Assembly: GCA_003045865.1 (NCBI GenBank)
Contig: PZPB01000016.1
Coordinates: 1-42,848 of the forward strand
DNA: 42,848 nucleotides
Source of the DNA: Bacteroidota bacterium
Lineage (GTDB): Bacteria > Bacteroidota > Bacteroidia > Flavobacteriales > Schleiferiaceae
Direction: 5' to 3'
Part shown: one piece after another, positions 31,385-40,590 of the stretch
Numbering within the stretch: the stretch's first letter is position 1
Layout: the number at the start of each line of letters is the position of its first letter
Position numbers and translations under genes: made by a program
The notes under the pieces: model-generated
What the model was told of the DNA's origin: nothing
Databases searched by the model: none
Seen by the model: the letters and a program-made list of their open reading frames with translations, nothing else

Positions 31385-33361
31385 ATGCTAATGTTCTGTC
31401 GAAAAGAAACTTACATCTTTTGCTTACTATTTTCTTTCATTTCTAATGGCCTACTGGCGCAAAGAAGTGGAGAGAAGCAATACTTTGGTTATGACGCTGT
31501 TTCTCAGTTGGAAATTAGCACTTTCGAATCGGGAGAATACGCGGTGGTGGCTAGTTCTAATTCTTCAGTTTTGGTAATTTTTTTCGACGCTTGTGCAGAT
31601 ACTCTTTGGACGCAAGAGTTTTACCAAGGAGATGACTTCAATCGCTTAATTCGGGCCCAAAACGATAATGAGTTTCTCTACCTAGCGGCCGCTTTAGGCC
31701 AAGGTCAGGATACCGCTATCGGTTTGATTAAATTAGATAAAAGCGGTCAGGTGATATTTAGTAAAGGAATTAGTTCGCCCGATACCTACCGCTGGTATCA
31801 GTTTCATATCGATAAAGACAAGAACCTTTACTTTACGGGAAATTCGACCAGCACTGCCAATAATTTAGCCAGCACTATCCTAAAGCTAAATCCACAAGGG
31901 CAAGAAATTCACGCTTTTCAATACGGCTCCAGTTTTATTTGGGGCATGTCTATTCCCGCTAAAAATGGCGGATTACTAAATATTACGGGTACAACTCTTT
32001 TTAAGGTAGACGCTAATGGTGGCCTGGAGTGGGCAAAACGCTATGATGGTATTTACCAAAGCACTATTCCTCCAATCGCCCTAAACGATGGTTACTTAAT
32101 TTTCGGAAATTTCATTGGCGCTATCGACCGAAATATCGTTTTTAAGATAGATTTGCAAGGCAACTTAGTTTGGGCAAGTCGCCAGTTTTTAGACATTAAT
32201 TACCAGAGCGCCACACTTGATCCTAGTGGCAATATCTTAATCAGCTTTACTCGCTTTAGCAATACTGGTCCGGAATGGGGAATTCAAAAAATTTCGTCTA
32301 CCGGAGCCATTATCGGTTCTTGGATTCTTCCCTACAGCAGCGGAGATGGCATTTTTTGCAAAGATCTGCAGTTACTCAACACTAACTCGATGGTTTTGGG
32401 CGGTATCACTAACTTCAACTTCGCTAATTATAGTGCCATTGCTTTGCGCTACCTGCCCCTTAATTTGGCCGACATTGAAACTTGCCCTGCAACCCTTTTA
32501 GGCTTATCCACCGAGCCCAGTCAAATTACTGCCAATCCCAACGTAGGGAATTTCAGTCCCGTTCGTTTCAACTTTTTCCAAATTGATAATCGCAGTTTTA
32601 CGGGATCATCCATTTTACTAAACGAGAATAACTTTTGCCAAAACAATCACAATAACTTCCGCTTCGATCTTGGCCTCGATACCACCGTTTGCCTAAATAG
32701 TGATCTAATTCTTAAAGCCGACACTAGTACCGAAGACTTTATTTATTTATGGAATACGGGCGAGACCACCGCAGAAATCACGGTGCAAAATGAAGGCTCG
32801 TATTGGCTAGAAATTAGCAATGCATGTGGCAGTCTATATTTCAGAGATAGTATCGCGGTAAACTACTTTCCGGCCAGTAATTTCAGTACTAGTTTTAGTC
32901 CCGAGCGTGCTAAGCCGGGCGAACAAGTAAATTTTCTGGCGCGTGGCGAAGGAACTTTTAATTGGTTCTTTCTCGACCAAATTAAGGTAGGCGAATCAGT
33001 TAACTTCGAAGCTATTAGTGCTTTCGCAGATGGGGTAATTTGTGAGTTTATTGATACCAATAATTGTGTTAGCTACGATACCCTCTATCCCGAAATTTTA
33101 GATGCGGAAATCTTTATGCCCAATGCTTTCAGTCCCAATGGCGACGGTCTGAATGATGTTTTTGGATTAGAAGCGGGTACGGTTTATTTCTATAGTTTGG
33201 ATATCTTCGACCGTTATGGGGCGCGTTTGGCAAGCTTGGCTAATGAATCGTGGGATGGGGCCACGTATTCCGGTGGTTCTTACATTTACATCTTGAAATA
33301 CCAAATTGGTCCAGCTACCGAAACCAAAACCATTAAGGGGATCGTAAACCTTATTCGATGA
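31385..33361 (+). CDS. T9SS type B (gliding-motility-associated) sorting-domain protein
   Basis: A 658-residue exported protein. The signal peptide is FCLLFSFISNGLLAQ (ATG at 31385; 31391 is also possible). The first 370 residues are repeats of about 50-60 residues with D-x-x-G-N-L-x-W-type turns (for example KIDLQGNLVWASR, KISSTGAIIGSW), a beta-propeller seen in many T9SS proteins. A following segment (LDTTVCLNSDLILKADTS) is PKD/Ig-like. The C-terminus FMPNAFSPNGDGLNDVF to the end is the type B sorting domain, so it is a cargo of the type IX secretion system. Ligand or substrate unknown. The stop overlaps the Nudix start (ATGA). Confidence 0.9.
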   Translation: MLMFCRKETYIFCLLFSFISNGLLAQRSGEKQYFGYDAVSQLEISTFESGEYAVVASSNSSVLVIFFDACADTLWTQEFYQGDDFNRLIRAQNDNEFLYLAAALGQGQDTAIGLIKLDKSGQVIFSKGISSPDTYRWYQFHIDKDKNLYFTGNSTSTANNLASTILKLNPQGQEIHAFQYGSSFIWGMSIPAKNGGLLNITGTTLFKVDANGGLEWAKRYDGIYQSTIPPIALNDGYLIFGNFIGAIDRNIVFKIDLQGNLVWASRQFLDINYQSATLDPSGNILISFTRFSNTGPEWGIQKISSTGAIIGSWILPYSSGDGIFCKDLQLLNTNSMVLGGITNFNFANYSAIALRYLPLNLADIETCPATLLGLSTEPSQITANPNVGNFSPVRFNFFQIDNRSFTGSSILLNENNFCQNNHNNFRFDLGLDTTVCLNSDLILKADTSTEDFIYLWNTGETTAEITVQNEGSYWLEISNACGSLYFRDSIAVNYFPASNFSTSFSPERAKPGEQVNFLARGEGTFNWFFLDQIKVGESVNFEAISAFADGVICEFIDTNNCVSYDTLYPEILDAEIFMPNAFSPNGDGLNDVFGLEAGTVYFYSLDIFDRYGARLASLANESWDGATYSGGSYIYILKYQIGPATETKTIKGIVNLIR

Positions 33362-33813
33362 GTGAAATAAATGCCTTTACCATTCGTGTTTACGGATTGC
33401 TAATTTCCGAAGGAAGCTTATTGCTTTCGCAAGAAAACATCTACGGCAGTATCTACACCAAATTACCAGGAGGCGGTTTAGAGTTTGGTGAAGGCACCAT
33501 TGAATGCTTGCAAAGAGAGTTTGTGGAAGAAGCCAATTTGGCCATTCGCGTAGATAATCATTTTTACACCACCGAAGAATTTGTGGCTTCCGCTTTTAAT
33601 GCGAAAATGCAGGTAATGAGCATCTACTACACGGTTAGTTGCGCCGATCTGTCACCGCTATCGCATCTGCCGCAGAGCGACTTTAAAAAGCATGGCGACC
33701 AAAAACTATTTTGGAAAAAGCTCTCCGAACTTAGTACTAAAGATGTAGATCTTAGCATTGATAAAATTGTAATTGAGAAGCTTCTACAGGGGCTTAAAAC
33801 AATTCAATCTTAG
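33358..33813 (+). CDS. Nudix hydrolase
   Basis: A 151-residue enzyme of the Nudix superfamily, which hydrolyses nucleoside diphosphates linked to another group. The Nudix box runs from about residue 39 to 61: G39-x5-E45-x7-REFVEEANL, with catalytic Glu54, Glu57 and Glu58. The last glycine of the consensus is Asn60 here, a small departure from the motif. The substrate is unknown. It overlaps the T9SS type B gene by 4 bp and precedes the type A gene, an unusual partner for a cytosolic hydrolase. Confidence 0.92.
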   Translation: MSEINAFTIRVYGLLISEGSLLLSQENIYGSIYTKLPGGGLEFGEGTIECLQREFVEEANLAIRVDNHFYTTEEFVASAFNAKMQVMSIYYTVSCADLSPLSHLPQSDFKKHGDQKLFWKKLSELSTKDVDLSIDKIVIEKLLQGLKTIQS

Positions 33814-33871
33814 TAATACTTGTCACCTACCGGGATTGGCATTCACGCTATTTTTGACAAAAATAATTTCA

Positions 33872-35470
33872 ATGCAACTAGCCAAAACCCTCTTTAGCCT
33901 AATTCTCGCCTTTCAGCTTAATGCCCAAAACAACTTCAATTTTTATCTAGAGCCGGTAAACATTAGCAATCTGGGGGGTATTCAATCTTTCTCCCACGGG
34001 GAGTATCAAGGTAAATGGATCATAATGGGCGGCCGCTTAGATGGCTTGCACCAAAGACAACCTTTTGCCGCTTTTAGCAATGTAGGCCACAACGATCAAA
34101 TTATTGTGGTAGACATCAATGCCGAAACCAGTCAATCCTACCCTACGGCTAGTCTTCCCGGACCTTTATACGATCAATTACGTTCCACCAATATGCAATC
34201 GTATCAGCAAGATAGTTTGCTTATTTTGGTAGGCGGTTATGGTTACGCATCTGCGCAAGCGGACCACATTACCCACCCGTATGTAACGATAGTAAATTTA
34301 AAAGGCCTGCTTAATGCCCTAAGCACTGGTGCCAGTATTATACCGCATTTTAGCCAGATTTTAGACCAAGACATGGCCGTTACCGGTGGCTATTTAGAAA
34401 AATTATACAACAGCTACTATATTGTGGGCGGCCAGCGATTTGACGGTCGCTATAACCCACATAATGGTCCCTCATTTACACAAAGCTACACCAGTGCCGT
34501 ACGCCGTTTTGAATTAGTAAATAACAATGGGGCCTTTTCTATTAATTGGCAAAATGCCTACAACGACACGGCCCTTTTCCATCGTCGCGATTATAACGTG
34601 CTTCCGCAGATTGGTTTAAATGGTGAAGAAGCGATGATTGCTTTCTCGGGCGTTTTCCAACAAAATGTGGATCTTCCTTATCTAAATGCGGTTTATGTGG
34701 ATAGCAGTAGTTATAATGAAATCCCGAATTTCTCACAGTATTACAATCATTACCACTGTGCATCAATAGCCATGTATGACTCATCTGCGCAAGCGATGCA
34801 CAATGTATTTTTTGGCGGCATAGCGCAGTATTACGATTTAAACGGGGTGCTTACCCAAGATAATAATGTACCTTTTGTAAACACCATCGCCCGCGTAAGT
34901 CGCGATGCGCAAGGAAATTACAGCGAACATAAATTGGCCGCAGAAATGCCTAGTTTATTAGGAGCCGGCTCGGAGTTTTTTATCGCAGAAAACACTCCAA
35001 AAACCGCCAGCGACATTATTAAATTCGACCAGCTGAGCGGCGACACTATTTTAATCGGCTACATTTTAGGAGGAATTGAAAGTTCAGCCCCAAATATTTT
35101 CAATAGTAATACTGGCACACAAAGTTCGGCCAGCGGCAAACTATTTAAAGTATATCTTTTAAAAAACACCAGTATTGGTCAGAGTGAGTTAAACCCTCAA
35201 AGCATCGAAAACTGGCAACTGCAAGTGAGCCCTAACCCCAGCTCCAATTATTTGCGTTTGCAATTTTACAGCGAAGAAGCAACGACTTACACCCTAAGCT
35301 TACGCGATACTCAAGGTAGATTAATTCTTAATGAAGAAATTGCAGCTAGCCCTAGATCTGGCTTAAGAAACGAAGAATTAGCGGTTAGCGAATTAGCGGC
35401 TGGACAGTATTATGTGCTTTTGCAGAATGAAAAAGGCAAGAAAGTTCAGCAAAAGGTAATTATCCGTTAA
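33872..35470 (+). CDS. T9SS type A sorting-domain protein, Kelch-like
   Basis: A 532-residue exported protein starting MQLAKTLFSLILAFQLNAQ; the frame is open 33 codons further upstream, but only this ATG precedes a signal peptide. The body has repeats with IMGGR, LILVGGYGYA, YYIVGGQRFDGRYNPH, VFFGGIAQYYD and GYILGGIESS, the GG pattern of Kelch-type propellers. The C-terminus (LQVSPNPSSNYLRLQFYS to VIIR) is a type A sorting domain that targets it to the surface or medium. Two dispersed-motif copies fall in it (34246 and 34782). Function unknown. Confidence 0.88.
   Translation: MQLAKTLFSLILAFQLNAQNNFNFYLEPVNISNLGGIQSFSHGEYQGKWIIMGGRLDGLHQRQPFAAFSNVGHNDQIIVVDINAETSQSYPTASLPGPLYDQLRSTNMQSYQQDSLLILVGGYGYASAQADHITHPYVTIVNLKGLLNALSTGASIIPHFSQILDQDMAVTGGYLEKLYNSYYIVGGQRFDGRYNPHNGPSFTQSYTSAVRRFELVNNNGAFSINWQNAYNDTALFHRRDYNVLPQIGLNGEEAMIAFSGVFQQNVDLPYLNAVYVDSSSYNEIPNFSQYYNHYHCASIAMYDSSAQAMHNVFFGGIAQYYDLNGVLTQDNNVPFVNTIARVSRDAQGNYSEHKLAAEMPSLLGAGSEFFIAENTPKTASDIIKFDQLSGDTILIGYILGGIESSAPNIFNSNTGTQSSASGKLFKVYLLKNTSIGQSELNPQSIENWQLQVSPNPSSNYLRLQFYSEEATTYTLSLRDTQGRLILNEEIAASPRSGLRNEELAVSELAAGQYYVLLQNEKGKKVQQKVIIR
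34246..34262 (+). repeat. Copy of the dispersed motif (T9SS type A gene)
   Basis: CGCATCTGCGCAAGCGG, encoding ASAQA; identical over 14 bases (CATCTGCGCAAGCG) to the copies at 31112 and 34782. Confidence 0.65.
34782..34798 (+). repeat. Copy of the dispersed motif (T9SS type A gene, second)
   Basis: CATCTGCGCAAGCGATG, encoding SSAQAM. CATC and GATG at its ends are complementary. Confidence 0.65.
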
Positions 35471-35527
35471 AAAAGGCGCTAAACCAAATGACTTTGCATA
35501 CGTTTAGCTCTAAGTAAACCATGCAAT

Positions 35528-36433
35528 ATGACTGTTTTAATAAGTGGAGGTAGCGGCTTAGTAGGAGAAGCTATTACCCAAATTCTCCTCGCCAAAGATT
35601 TTTCTGTGCGTCATTTAAGCCGCAGTGCCAGTCGCCGTCCCGATGGCGTAGATGTTTTTGCCTGGGATCCCGACAAGGGCACTATTGACCAAGCCGCTTT
35701 TAAAAACCTCGATTACATTATAAATCTCGCTGGTGCTTCCATCGCTAAACGCTGGACACCCCAATATAAAAGTGAAGTACTGCGCAGCCGCGTCGATGGC
35801 ACGCGCCTACTTTTTAATACCGTGGAAAAATTAGGCATCCCTTTAAAGGCCTTCTTATCAGCTTCCGCGGTGGGTTACTATCCCAATAGCCTAAGCGAAA
35901 CCTTTAGTGAAGATGACGCGCCGGGCAATGATTTCCTTTCTTTAGTTTGCCAAAAGTGGGAACAAGAAGCGGTAAACTTTGAACAATTAGGCATCAAAAC
36001 ATTCCGCCTACGTATCGGCATTGTACTCTCTACCAAAGGTGGGGCGCTTCCGCAGATGGCGCTTCCCATAAAATATGGCTTCGGCGCAGCACTAGGCAGT
36101 GGCAAGCAGTGGATGCCCTGGATTCACCTCGAAGACTTAGCACGACAATTTGTGCACTGCATTGAAAACGAGCACTTAGAAGGCGGTGTTTACAATGCCG
36201 TAGGACCGAAATCGGTAACTAACAAAGTACTAACCGAGGCTATTGCGAAAAGCTTAAGTAGACCGCTCATTCTGCCGGCGGTTCCAGCCTTTGCCTTAAA
36301 ATTAATGTTGGGTGACATGTCCGAAACGGTTCTAGCAAGTAACCGCTGTTCGAATGAAAAAATCCATTCTAGTGGTTTTAAATATAAATTCCCTCTATTA
36401 GAGCAGGCCTTGCTTGACCTATATGACAAATAG
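35528..36433 (+). CDS. TIGR01777 family NAD(P)-dependent oxidoreductase (epimerase-like)
   Basis: A 301-residue short-chain dehydrogenase-type protein. The Rossmann motif is ISGGSGLVGEAI (5-16), with NLAGASIAKRWT (about 66-77) and SASAVGYYP (about 112-120) as the family signatures; the C-terminal DUF1731 part begins near GGVYNAVGPKSVTN. The precise substrate is unknown; a relative is linked to cell division in cyanobacteria and plants. It lies 57 bp after the T9SS gene, and the promoter of the next gene overlaps its 3' end. Confidence 0.92.
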   Translation: MTVLISGGSGLVGEAITQILLAKDFSVRHLSRSASRRPDGVDVFAWDPDKGTIDQAAFKNLDYIINLAGASIAKRWTPQYKSEVLRSRVDGTRLLFNTVEKLGIPLKAFLSASAVGYYPNSLSETFSEDDAPGNDFLSLVCQKWEQEAVNFEQLGIKTFRLRIGIVLSTKGGALPQMALPIKYGFGAALGSGKQWMPWIHLEDLARQFVHCIENEHLEGGVYNAVGPKSVTNKVLTEAIAKSLSRPLILPAVPAFALKLMLGDMSETVLASNRCSNEKIHSSGFKYKFPLLEQALLDLYDK

Positions 36434-36446
36434 ATTTCTATTTTTG
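36413..36446 (+). promoter_or_regulatory. Promoter of the M1 peptidase gene
   Basis: CTTG (36413-36416), 22-bp spacer, TATTTTTG (36439-36446): an exact -7 box and a near -33 box. The boxes overlap the last codons and stop of the preceding gene. The ATG is at 36476. Confidence 0.6.
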
Positions 36447-36475
36447 ACCCTCATTAAAAAGAACCAAGCATTTAT

Positions 36476-38767
36476 ATGAAGCGATTACTAGTAGTTCTTA
36501 GTGCGTTCAGTTTATCGTTTTTGGCTCAGGGCCAAAATATCAATCAAAGTAAATTTCGACAATTATCTGATCAATTAGCCACCCCAAACATGTATCGTAC
36601 AGGCGGGGGTGCACCGGGCGCTTTTTACTACCAGCAGCAAGCCAACTACAAAATGGATATTCGTCTGGATGACGAAAACCAAAGAATTTATGGCGAGCAA
36701 AGGATTACCTATATCAACAATGCACCCGAGTCGCTGGAGTATTTATGGGTGCAGTTAGACCAAAACATGCGCGCGCAAAACAGCCTTACCCAGCAAATGA
36801 AAACTTCATCAGTTGGCAAGGGTATGAGCGCCAGTCAAATAAAGGACCTCTTCTATAATTTTGATGGAGGTTTTAAAATAGATCAGGTTAGTAACGAAGA
36901 AGGAACAAACCAAGGTCATACCATCAACTACACCATGATGCGTATCAACCTAGATGCTCCATTAAAGCATGGCGATAGTGTAAGTTTCAGCGTAAAGTGG
37001 TGGTATAATATTAACGATCGCGCTAAACTTGGCGGTCGCTCAGGCTTAGAGTACTTTGCCGATGAAGACAATTACCTATATACCATTGCGCAGTTTTTTC
37101 CACGCATGGCCGTATATAACGACGTAGAAGGCTGGCAAAATAAACAGTTTTTGGGAAGAGGTGAATATGCTTTACCCTTTGGTAATTACGATGTGAAAAT
37201 CACCGTTCCCTCCGACCATATTGTGGGTGCCACCGGTACTTTACAAAATGCCGAGGAAGTGCTAAGCAATGAGCAGCTAGAACGCTTAGCTGCTGCTAAA
37301 GAGAACACCGAAGATCCAGTTTTTATTGTAACCGAATCGGAAGCAAAAAGTGCCGAAAATAAAAAGGCCAAAGGTGAAAAGACCTGGCATTTTCAAGCCG
37401 AGAATGTGCGCGACTTTGCCTTCTGCTCTTCGCGTAAATTTATTTGGGATGCTATGGCGGTTAAATTTGGTGAGCGCACCGTCTTAGCCATGAGTTATTA
37501 TCCTAAAGAAGGCAACCCGCTTTGGGAACGTTATTCAACACGCGTCGTAGCACATACTTTAAAAGTTTATTCAAAATACACTTTCGACTATCCTTATCCT
37601 GTTGCGATTTCGGTACACACCGATAGAATTGGGATGGAGTACCCCATGATTTGTTTCAACGGCGGTCGCCCAGATTCGGATGGCACCTACAGCAAACGCA
37701 CTAAATACGGCATGATTGGCGTGATCATCCATGAAGTAGGACATAATTACTTTCCCATGATTGTAAATAGCGACGAGCGTCAGTGGACTTGGATGGATGA
37801 AGGTTTGAATACCTTTCTACAATATTTAACGGAACAAGAATGGGAAGAAGATTATCCCAGTCGTCGCGGACCTGCCTACTTAATCGCTCCATATATGCGC
37901 TCTGAGAAAAGTGATATGGTGCCGATTATGACCAATTCAGAAAGTATCTTACAATTTGGCAATAATGCTTATGGCAAACCTGCTACCGCCTTAAATATTC
38001 TTCGCGAAACAGTAATGGGACGTGAGCTTTTCGATTATTCCTTTAAGCGCTATAGCCAAAGATGGATGTTTAAACACCCTACTCCTTCCGACTTTTTCCG
38101 CACGATGGAAGATGCCTCCGCCGTAGATTTAGATTGGTTTTTTAGAGGTTGGTTTTACACCACCGATAATGTAGACATCGCCTTAAGCGACGTGAAGTGG
38201 TACCGATTAAATTCTAAAAATCCCGAAATTGAAAACCCCATAGAGCGCAAGGAATCCCAGAATGAATTTATTGGGGATACCCGAAATAAAGCCGATTTAA
38301 AAGGGAAACATTACAGCGATGCTCATCCTGAAATGGCTGATTTCTACAATGAAAATGATGAGTGGACCGTATTTCCAATTGACAAGAAAGAATACGAGAG
38401 ATACCGTAAATCACTAAACGACGAGGAAAAAGAAGTTTTAGATGCAGGCTATAATTTTTACGAGCTCAATTTCGAAAACAAAGGTGGTTTGCCTATGCCC
38501 ATTATTCTGCGCTTCACTTTCGTAGATGGCAGTCAAACGGTTAGCCGTCACCCAGCGGAAATATGGCTTAAAAATGAAGAAGCCTTCTCAAAGGTGTTTG
38601 TCTTTGAAAAAGAAGTAAAGCAAATTGAATTAGATCCTTTCTTGGAGACGGCTGATACTGATTTGGAAAACAATAATTGGCCTCGAAAAGTGGTACAGAA
38701 TCGTTTCGACCTTTACAAGAGCAGAGACTATTCGCGTGATAACGAAATGCAACGAGCAAAAAAATAG
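36476..38767 (+). CDS. M1 family metallopeptidase (exported)
   Basis: A 763-residue zinc aminopeptidase-like enzyme. The signal peptide is MKRLLVVLSAFSLSFLAQGQN. The zinc site is HEVGH (His419, Glu420, His423) followed after 18 residues by Glu442 in WTWMDEGLN, the HExxH-x18-E pattern of M1. The substrate-binding GAMEN motif appears as IGMEYP. The C-terminal 150 residues are beta-rich, without a T9SS tail. It probably trims peptides in the periplasm or on the cell surface. The gene has its own promoter and terminator. Confidence 0.93.
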   Translation: MKRLLVVLSAFSLSFLAQGQNINQSKFRQLSDQLATPNMYRTGGGAPGAFYYQQQANYKMDIRLDDENQRIYGEQRITYINNAPESLEYLWVQLDQNMRAQNSLTQQMKTSSVGKGMSASQIKDLFYNFDGGFKIDQVSNEEGTNQGHTINYTMMRINLDAPLKHGDSVSFSVKWWYNINDRAKLGGRSGLEYFADEDNYLYTIAQFFPRMAVYNDVEGWQNKQFLGRGEYALPFGNYDVKITVPSDHIVGATGTLQNAEEVLSNEQLERLAAAKENTEDPVFIVTESEAKSAENKKAKGEKTWHFQAENVRDFAFCSSRKFIWDAMAVKFGERTVLAMSYYPKEGNPLWERYSTRVVAHTLKVYSKYTFDYPYPVAISVHTDRIGMEYPMICFNGGRPDSDGTYSKRTKYGMIGVIIHEVGHNYFPMIVNSDERQWTWMDEGLNTFLQYLTEQEWEEDYPSRRGPAYLIAPYMRSEKSDMVPIMTNSESILQFGNNAYGKPATALNILRETVMGRELFDYSFKRYSQRWMFKHPTPSDFFRTMEDASAVDLDWFFRGWFYTTDNVDIALSDVKWYRLNSKNPEIENPIERKESQNEFIGDTRNKADLKGKHYSDAHPEMADFYNENDEWTVFPIDKKEYERYRKSLNDEEKEVLDAGYNFYELNFENKGGLPMPIILRFTFVDGSQTVSRHPAEIWLKNEEAFSKVFVFEKEVKQIELDPFLETADTDLENNNWPRKVVQNRFDLYKSRDYSRDNEMQRAKK

Positions 38768-39046
38768 GGCAAATGCCGTATGGCACGACTTCATTTAAAG
38801 CGCAAAATTTGTTACCGACAATAAGCGCATGCTTTAAGTGTCGTTCCCCCTCCTTTAGATAGAAAGACTACCAAGTATTACTTGGTGGTCTTTTTTTTTG
38901 ACTTTAACAAGCAAATCTTAGCAGGCTTCCCATTTACAAGAGGTCTGAATCCTAATTTCACGTCGAAATCGCCTTATTATTAAAGTGTTGAAAATTCCTC
39001 TACCTGCCCATCTAGCCAAAGCGAATTAATATGCATTTTTGTGGCG
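38768..39046. other. Intergenic region after the M1 gene
   Basis: It holds the terminator at 38863-38899. In the last 120 bp I see no gene; CATTTTTG (39034-39041) is a 7/8 match to the -7 consensus just before the next start, too close to be a convincing promoter. Confidence 0.5.
38863..38899 (+). terminator. Rho-independent terminator downstream of the M1 gene
   Basis: GACTACCAAGT (38866-38876) pairs with ACTTGGTGGTC (38880-38890), 11 bp with one wobble and an ATT loop, followed by nine T. It lies about 95 bp after the stop codon. Confidence 0.92.
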
Positions 39047-39634
39047 ATGAAAAACGCTTTCCCTAGTTTAATACTATTACTCGTCCTCAGTTTAGGCTCT
39101 TGTAAGTCTTTAGAGAGAGGCAGCAGAAGTGCGAATCAGTCTGCTGCTGGCCCAGAAGTGGAACACGAGCTCTTAAAACGACACAATAAAGTCCGTACTA
39201 AGAAGGAGAAAGAGACTGCCAAGGAAGAAAAAGAGGCGAATGAAAGTAAGTCCACGAAACGCGAAGAAAAGGATTTACAAAAATTTGTAGAAGATTGGTA
39301 TGGCACTCCACATCGTATGGGAGGTACAACTAAAAAAGGTGTGGACTGCAGCGGTTTTGTAATTGTAGCTTACCGCGAAGTTTTTGAAAAAGACTTTATT
39401 GGACGCAGAGCAGAAGATATATTCGCTGAAATGGAAATAGTAAAATGGGAGGATCTTCAAAAAGGCGATTTAGTCTTTTTCAAGGTCAAGGGGCGACGGA
39501 TTGATCATGTAGGCATATACATGGGAGACGGCAATTTTGCCCATACTAGCTCTAGCAATGGAGTTATGATTAGTGCTTTAGATAATCCGTATTGGTCTAA
39601 AAGATACTTTAAAGCTGGTCGCTACAAATCTTAG
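39047..39634 (+). CDS. NlpC/P60 family lipoprotein
   Basis: A 195-residue murein-hydrolase-like lipoprotein. The signal is MKNAFPSLILLLVLSLGSC (acylated Cys19), then a long Lys/Glu-rich linker (about 38-75) and the NlpC/P60 domain. The catalytic Cys101 is in VDCSGFV, His154 in RIDHVGIYMG, and the third polar residue is His166 in FAHTSS. It likely cuts peptide cross-bridges in the cell wall from the outer-membrane side. Start: the ATG at 39047, two codons after a GTG. Its end overlaps the convergent YciI-like gene by 4 bp. Confidence 0.93.
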   Translation: MKNAFPSLILLLVLSLGSCKSLERGSRSANQSAAGPEVEHELLKRHNKVRTKKEKETAKEEKEANESKSTKREEKDLQKFVEDWYGTPHRMGGTTKKGVDCSGFVIVAYREVFEKDFIGRRAEDIFAEMEIVKWEDLQKGDLVFFKVKGRRIDHVGIYMGDGNFAHTSSSNGVMISALDNPYWSKRYFKAGRYKS

Positions 39635-40053
39635 CGTAAGCAAGTGCCCTCGGCCGCCCACCAAGGATGAACTTCTACTTTAAGCCGTTTTGCTTTTACC
39701 GCGGGGTCCGCATTACATAATGCTTCTGCCTGCTCGAGAGTCGGAACTCTTAAAATGACGATACCTCTGATTTCTCCATTATCGCCAAATGGCCCGGCCA
39801 TATCCAAAGCACCAATACTTTGCAAGCTATCCAAATGGGCTAAATGCGCGGCTTGAATTCTCTCAGCTTCCTCTGCATTTTGACTGCGAACTTCCCCCGA
39901 TTTTAAAAATATCATGAAATACTTTTTCATCGTATAGGTTGTATCGCCTTCGTTATAAAGAAAGCGTTCAAACCCGAGGCTGTCGGTTTCTACTTGCGCA
40001 TCTACCGAAAGGTTTAAGGCCAAAAGTATTAGACTAATAATGAAATAACGCAT
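39631..40053 (-). CDS. Exported YciI-like protein
   Basis: A 140-residue protein with a signal peptide (MRYFIISLILLALNLSVDAQ). The rest is a YciI-like dimeric alpha/beta-barrel domain: YFMIFLKSGEVRS, AHLAHLDSLQSIGALDMAGPFGD and GIVILRVPTLEQAEALCNADP, the usual order. Most YciI proteins are cytosolic, whereas this one is exported. The exact activity is unknown. It follows the DUF192 gene by 6 bp and is probably the last gene of the lgt operon. Confidence 0.85.
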   Translation of the reverse strand: MRYFIISLILLALNLSVDAQVETDSLGFERFLYNEGDTTYTMKKYFMIFLKSGEVRSQNAEEAERIQAAHLAHLDSLQSIGALDMAGPFGDNGEIRGIVILRVPTLEQAEALCNADPAVKAKRLKVEVHPWWAAEGTCLR

Positions 40054-40059
40054 AGACTT

Positions 40060-40590
40060 TTACTTATTCCAACGCTGCCATTTAATTTTATCACCAGCGG
40101 CAATGCCCAATTTATCGGATTCACCACCAAAAATTTCTAGTACATAAGAAGCTGGTCCCGTACTTGGTAAGCTTGATTCATCCAAAGGCGTAGCATTTTT
40201 CTGAATACTCACGATTTCCATCGCGTCATTAATATAAATGATATCCAAGGGAACATAGGTGTTTTTCATATAAAAACTTTGACGACGCTCCTCTCCCATT
40301 ATAAAAAGCATACCGGTGTTGGGGTCCATACTTTTACGGTACATCATACCGTACTGAATCTCATTCATCGACTCACAAAGTTCAATATCAAACACTTTTA
40401 TAGTATCGCCTGCGCTAGAATCGAGTACCGCCAAAACGGCTTCCTTGTAAAATTTGGGTTCAACCGAGCCCACTTTCTTCGGTCCATTATTCCCATTGCT
40501 TGAGCCAGAAGGCATCACCGTGAAAACCAACCATAAACCAAAGGCCACCAAAAGAGCAATGGCGATAATTTGCTTGTTATTCTTTTTCAT
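40060..40590 (-). CDS. DUF192 family protein, membrane-anchored
   Basis: A 176-residue protein with an N-terminal membrane anchor (QIIAIALLVAFGLWLVFTVMP) and a DUF192 domain (about 65-170), recognisable by FDIELCESMNEIQYGMMYRKSMDPNTGMLFIM and YMKNTYVPLDIIYINDAMEI. The function is unknown; the family is often encoded near envelope genes. The start overlaps the end of lgt by 14 bp in another frame, so the two are coupled. Confidence 0.92.
   Translation of the reverse strand: MKKNNKQIIAIALLVAFGLWLVFTVMPSGSSNGNNGPKKVGSVEPKFYKEAVLAVLDSSAGDTIKVFDIELCESMNEIQYGMMYRKSMDPNTGMLFIMGEERRQSFYMKNTYVPLDIIYINDAMEIVSIQKNATPLDESSLPSTGPASYVLEIFGGESDKLGIAAGDKIKWQRWNK

Noticed and set aside
39994-40012. GCGCATCTACCGAAAGG as a further copy of the dispersed motif
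   Set aside because: It has mismatches in the core (CTACC for CTGCG), so it is not counted; the same goes for 33662-33680 and 5289-5297.
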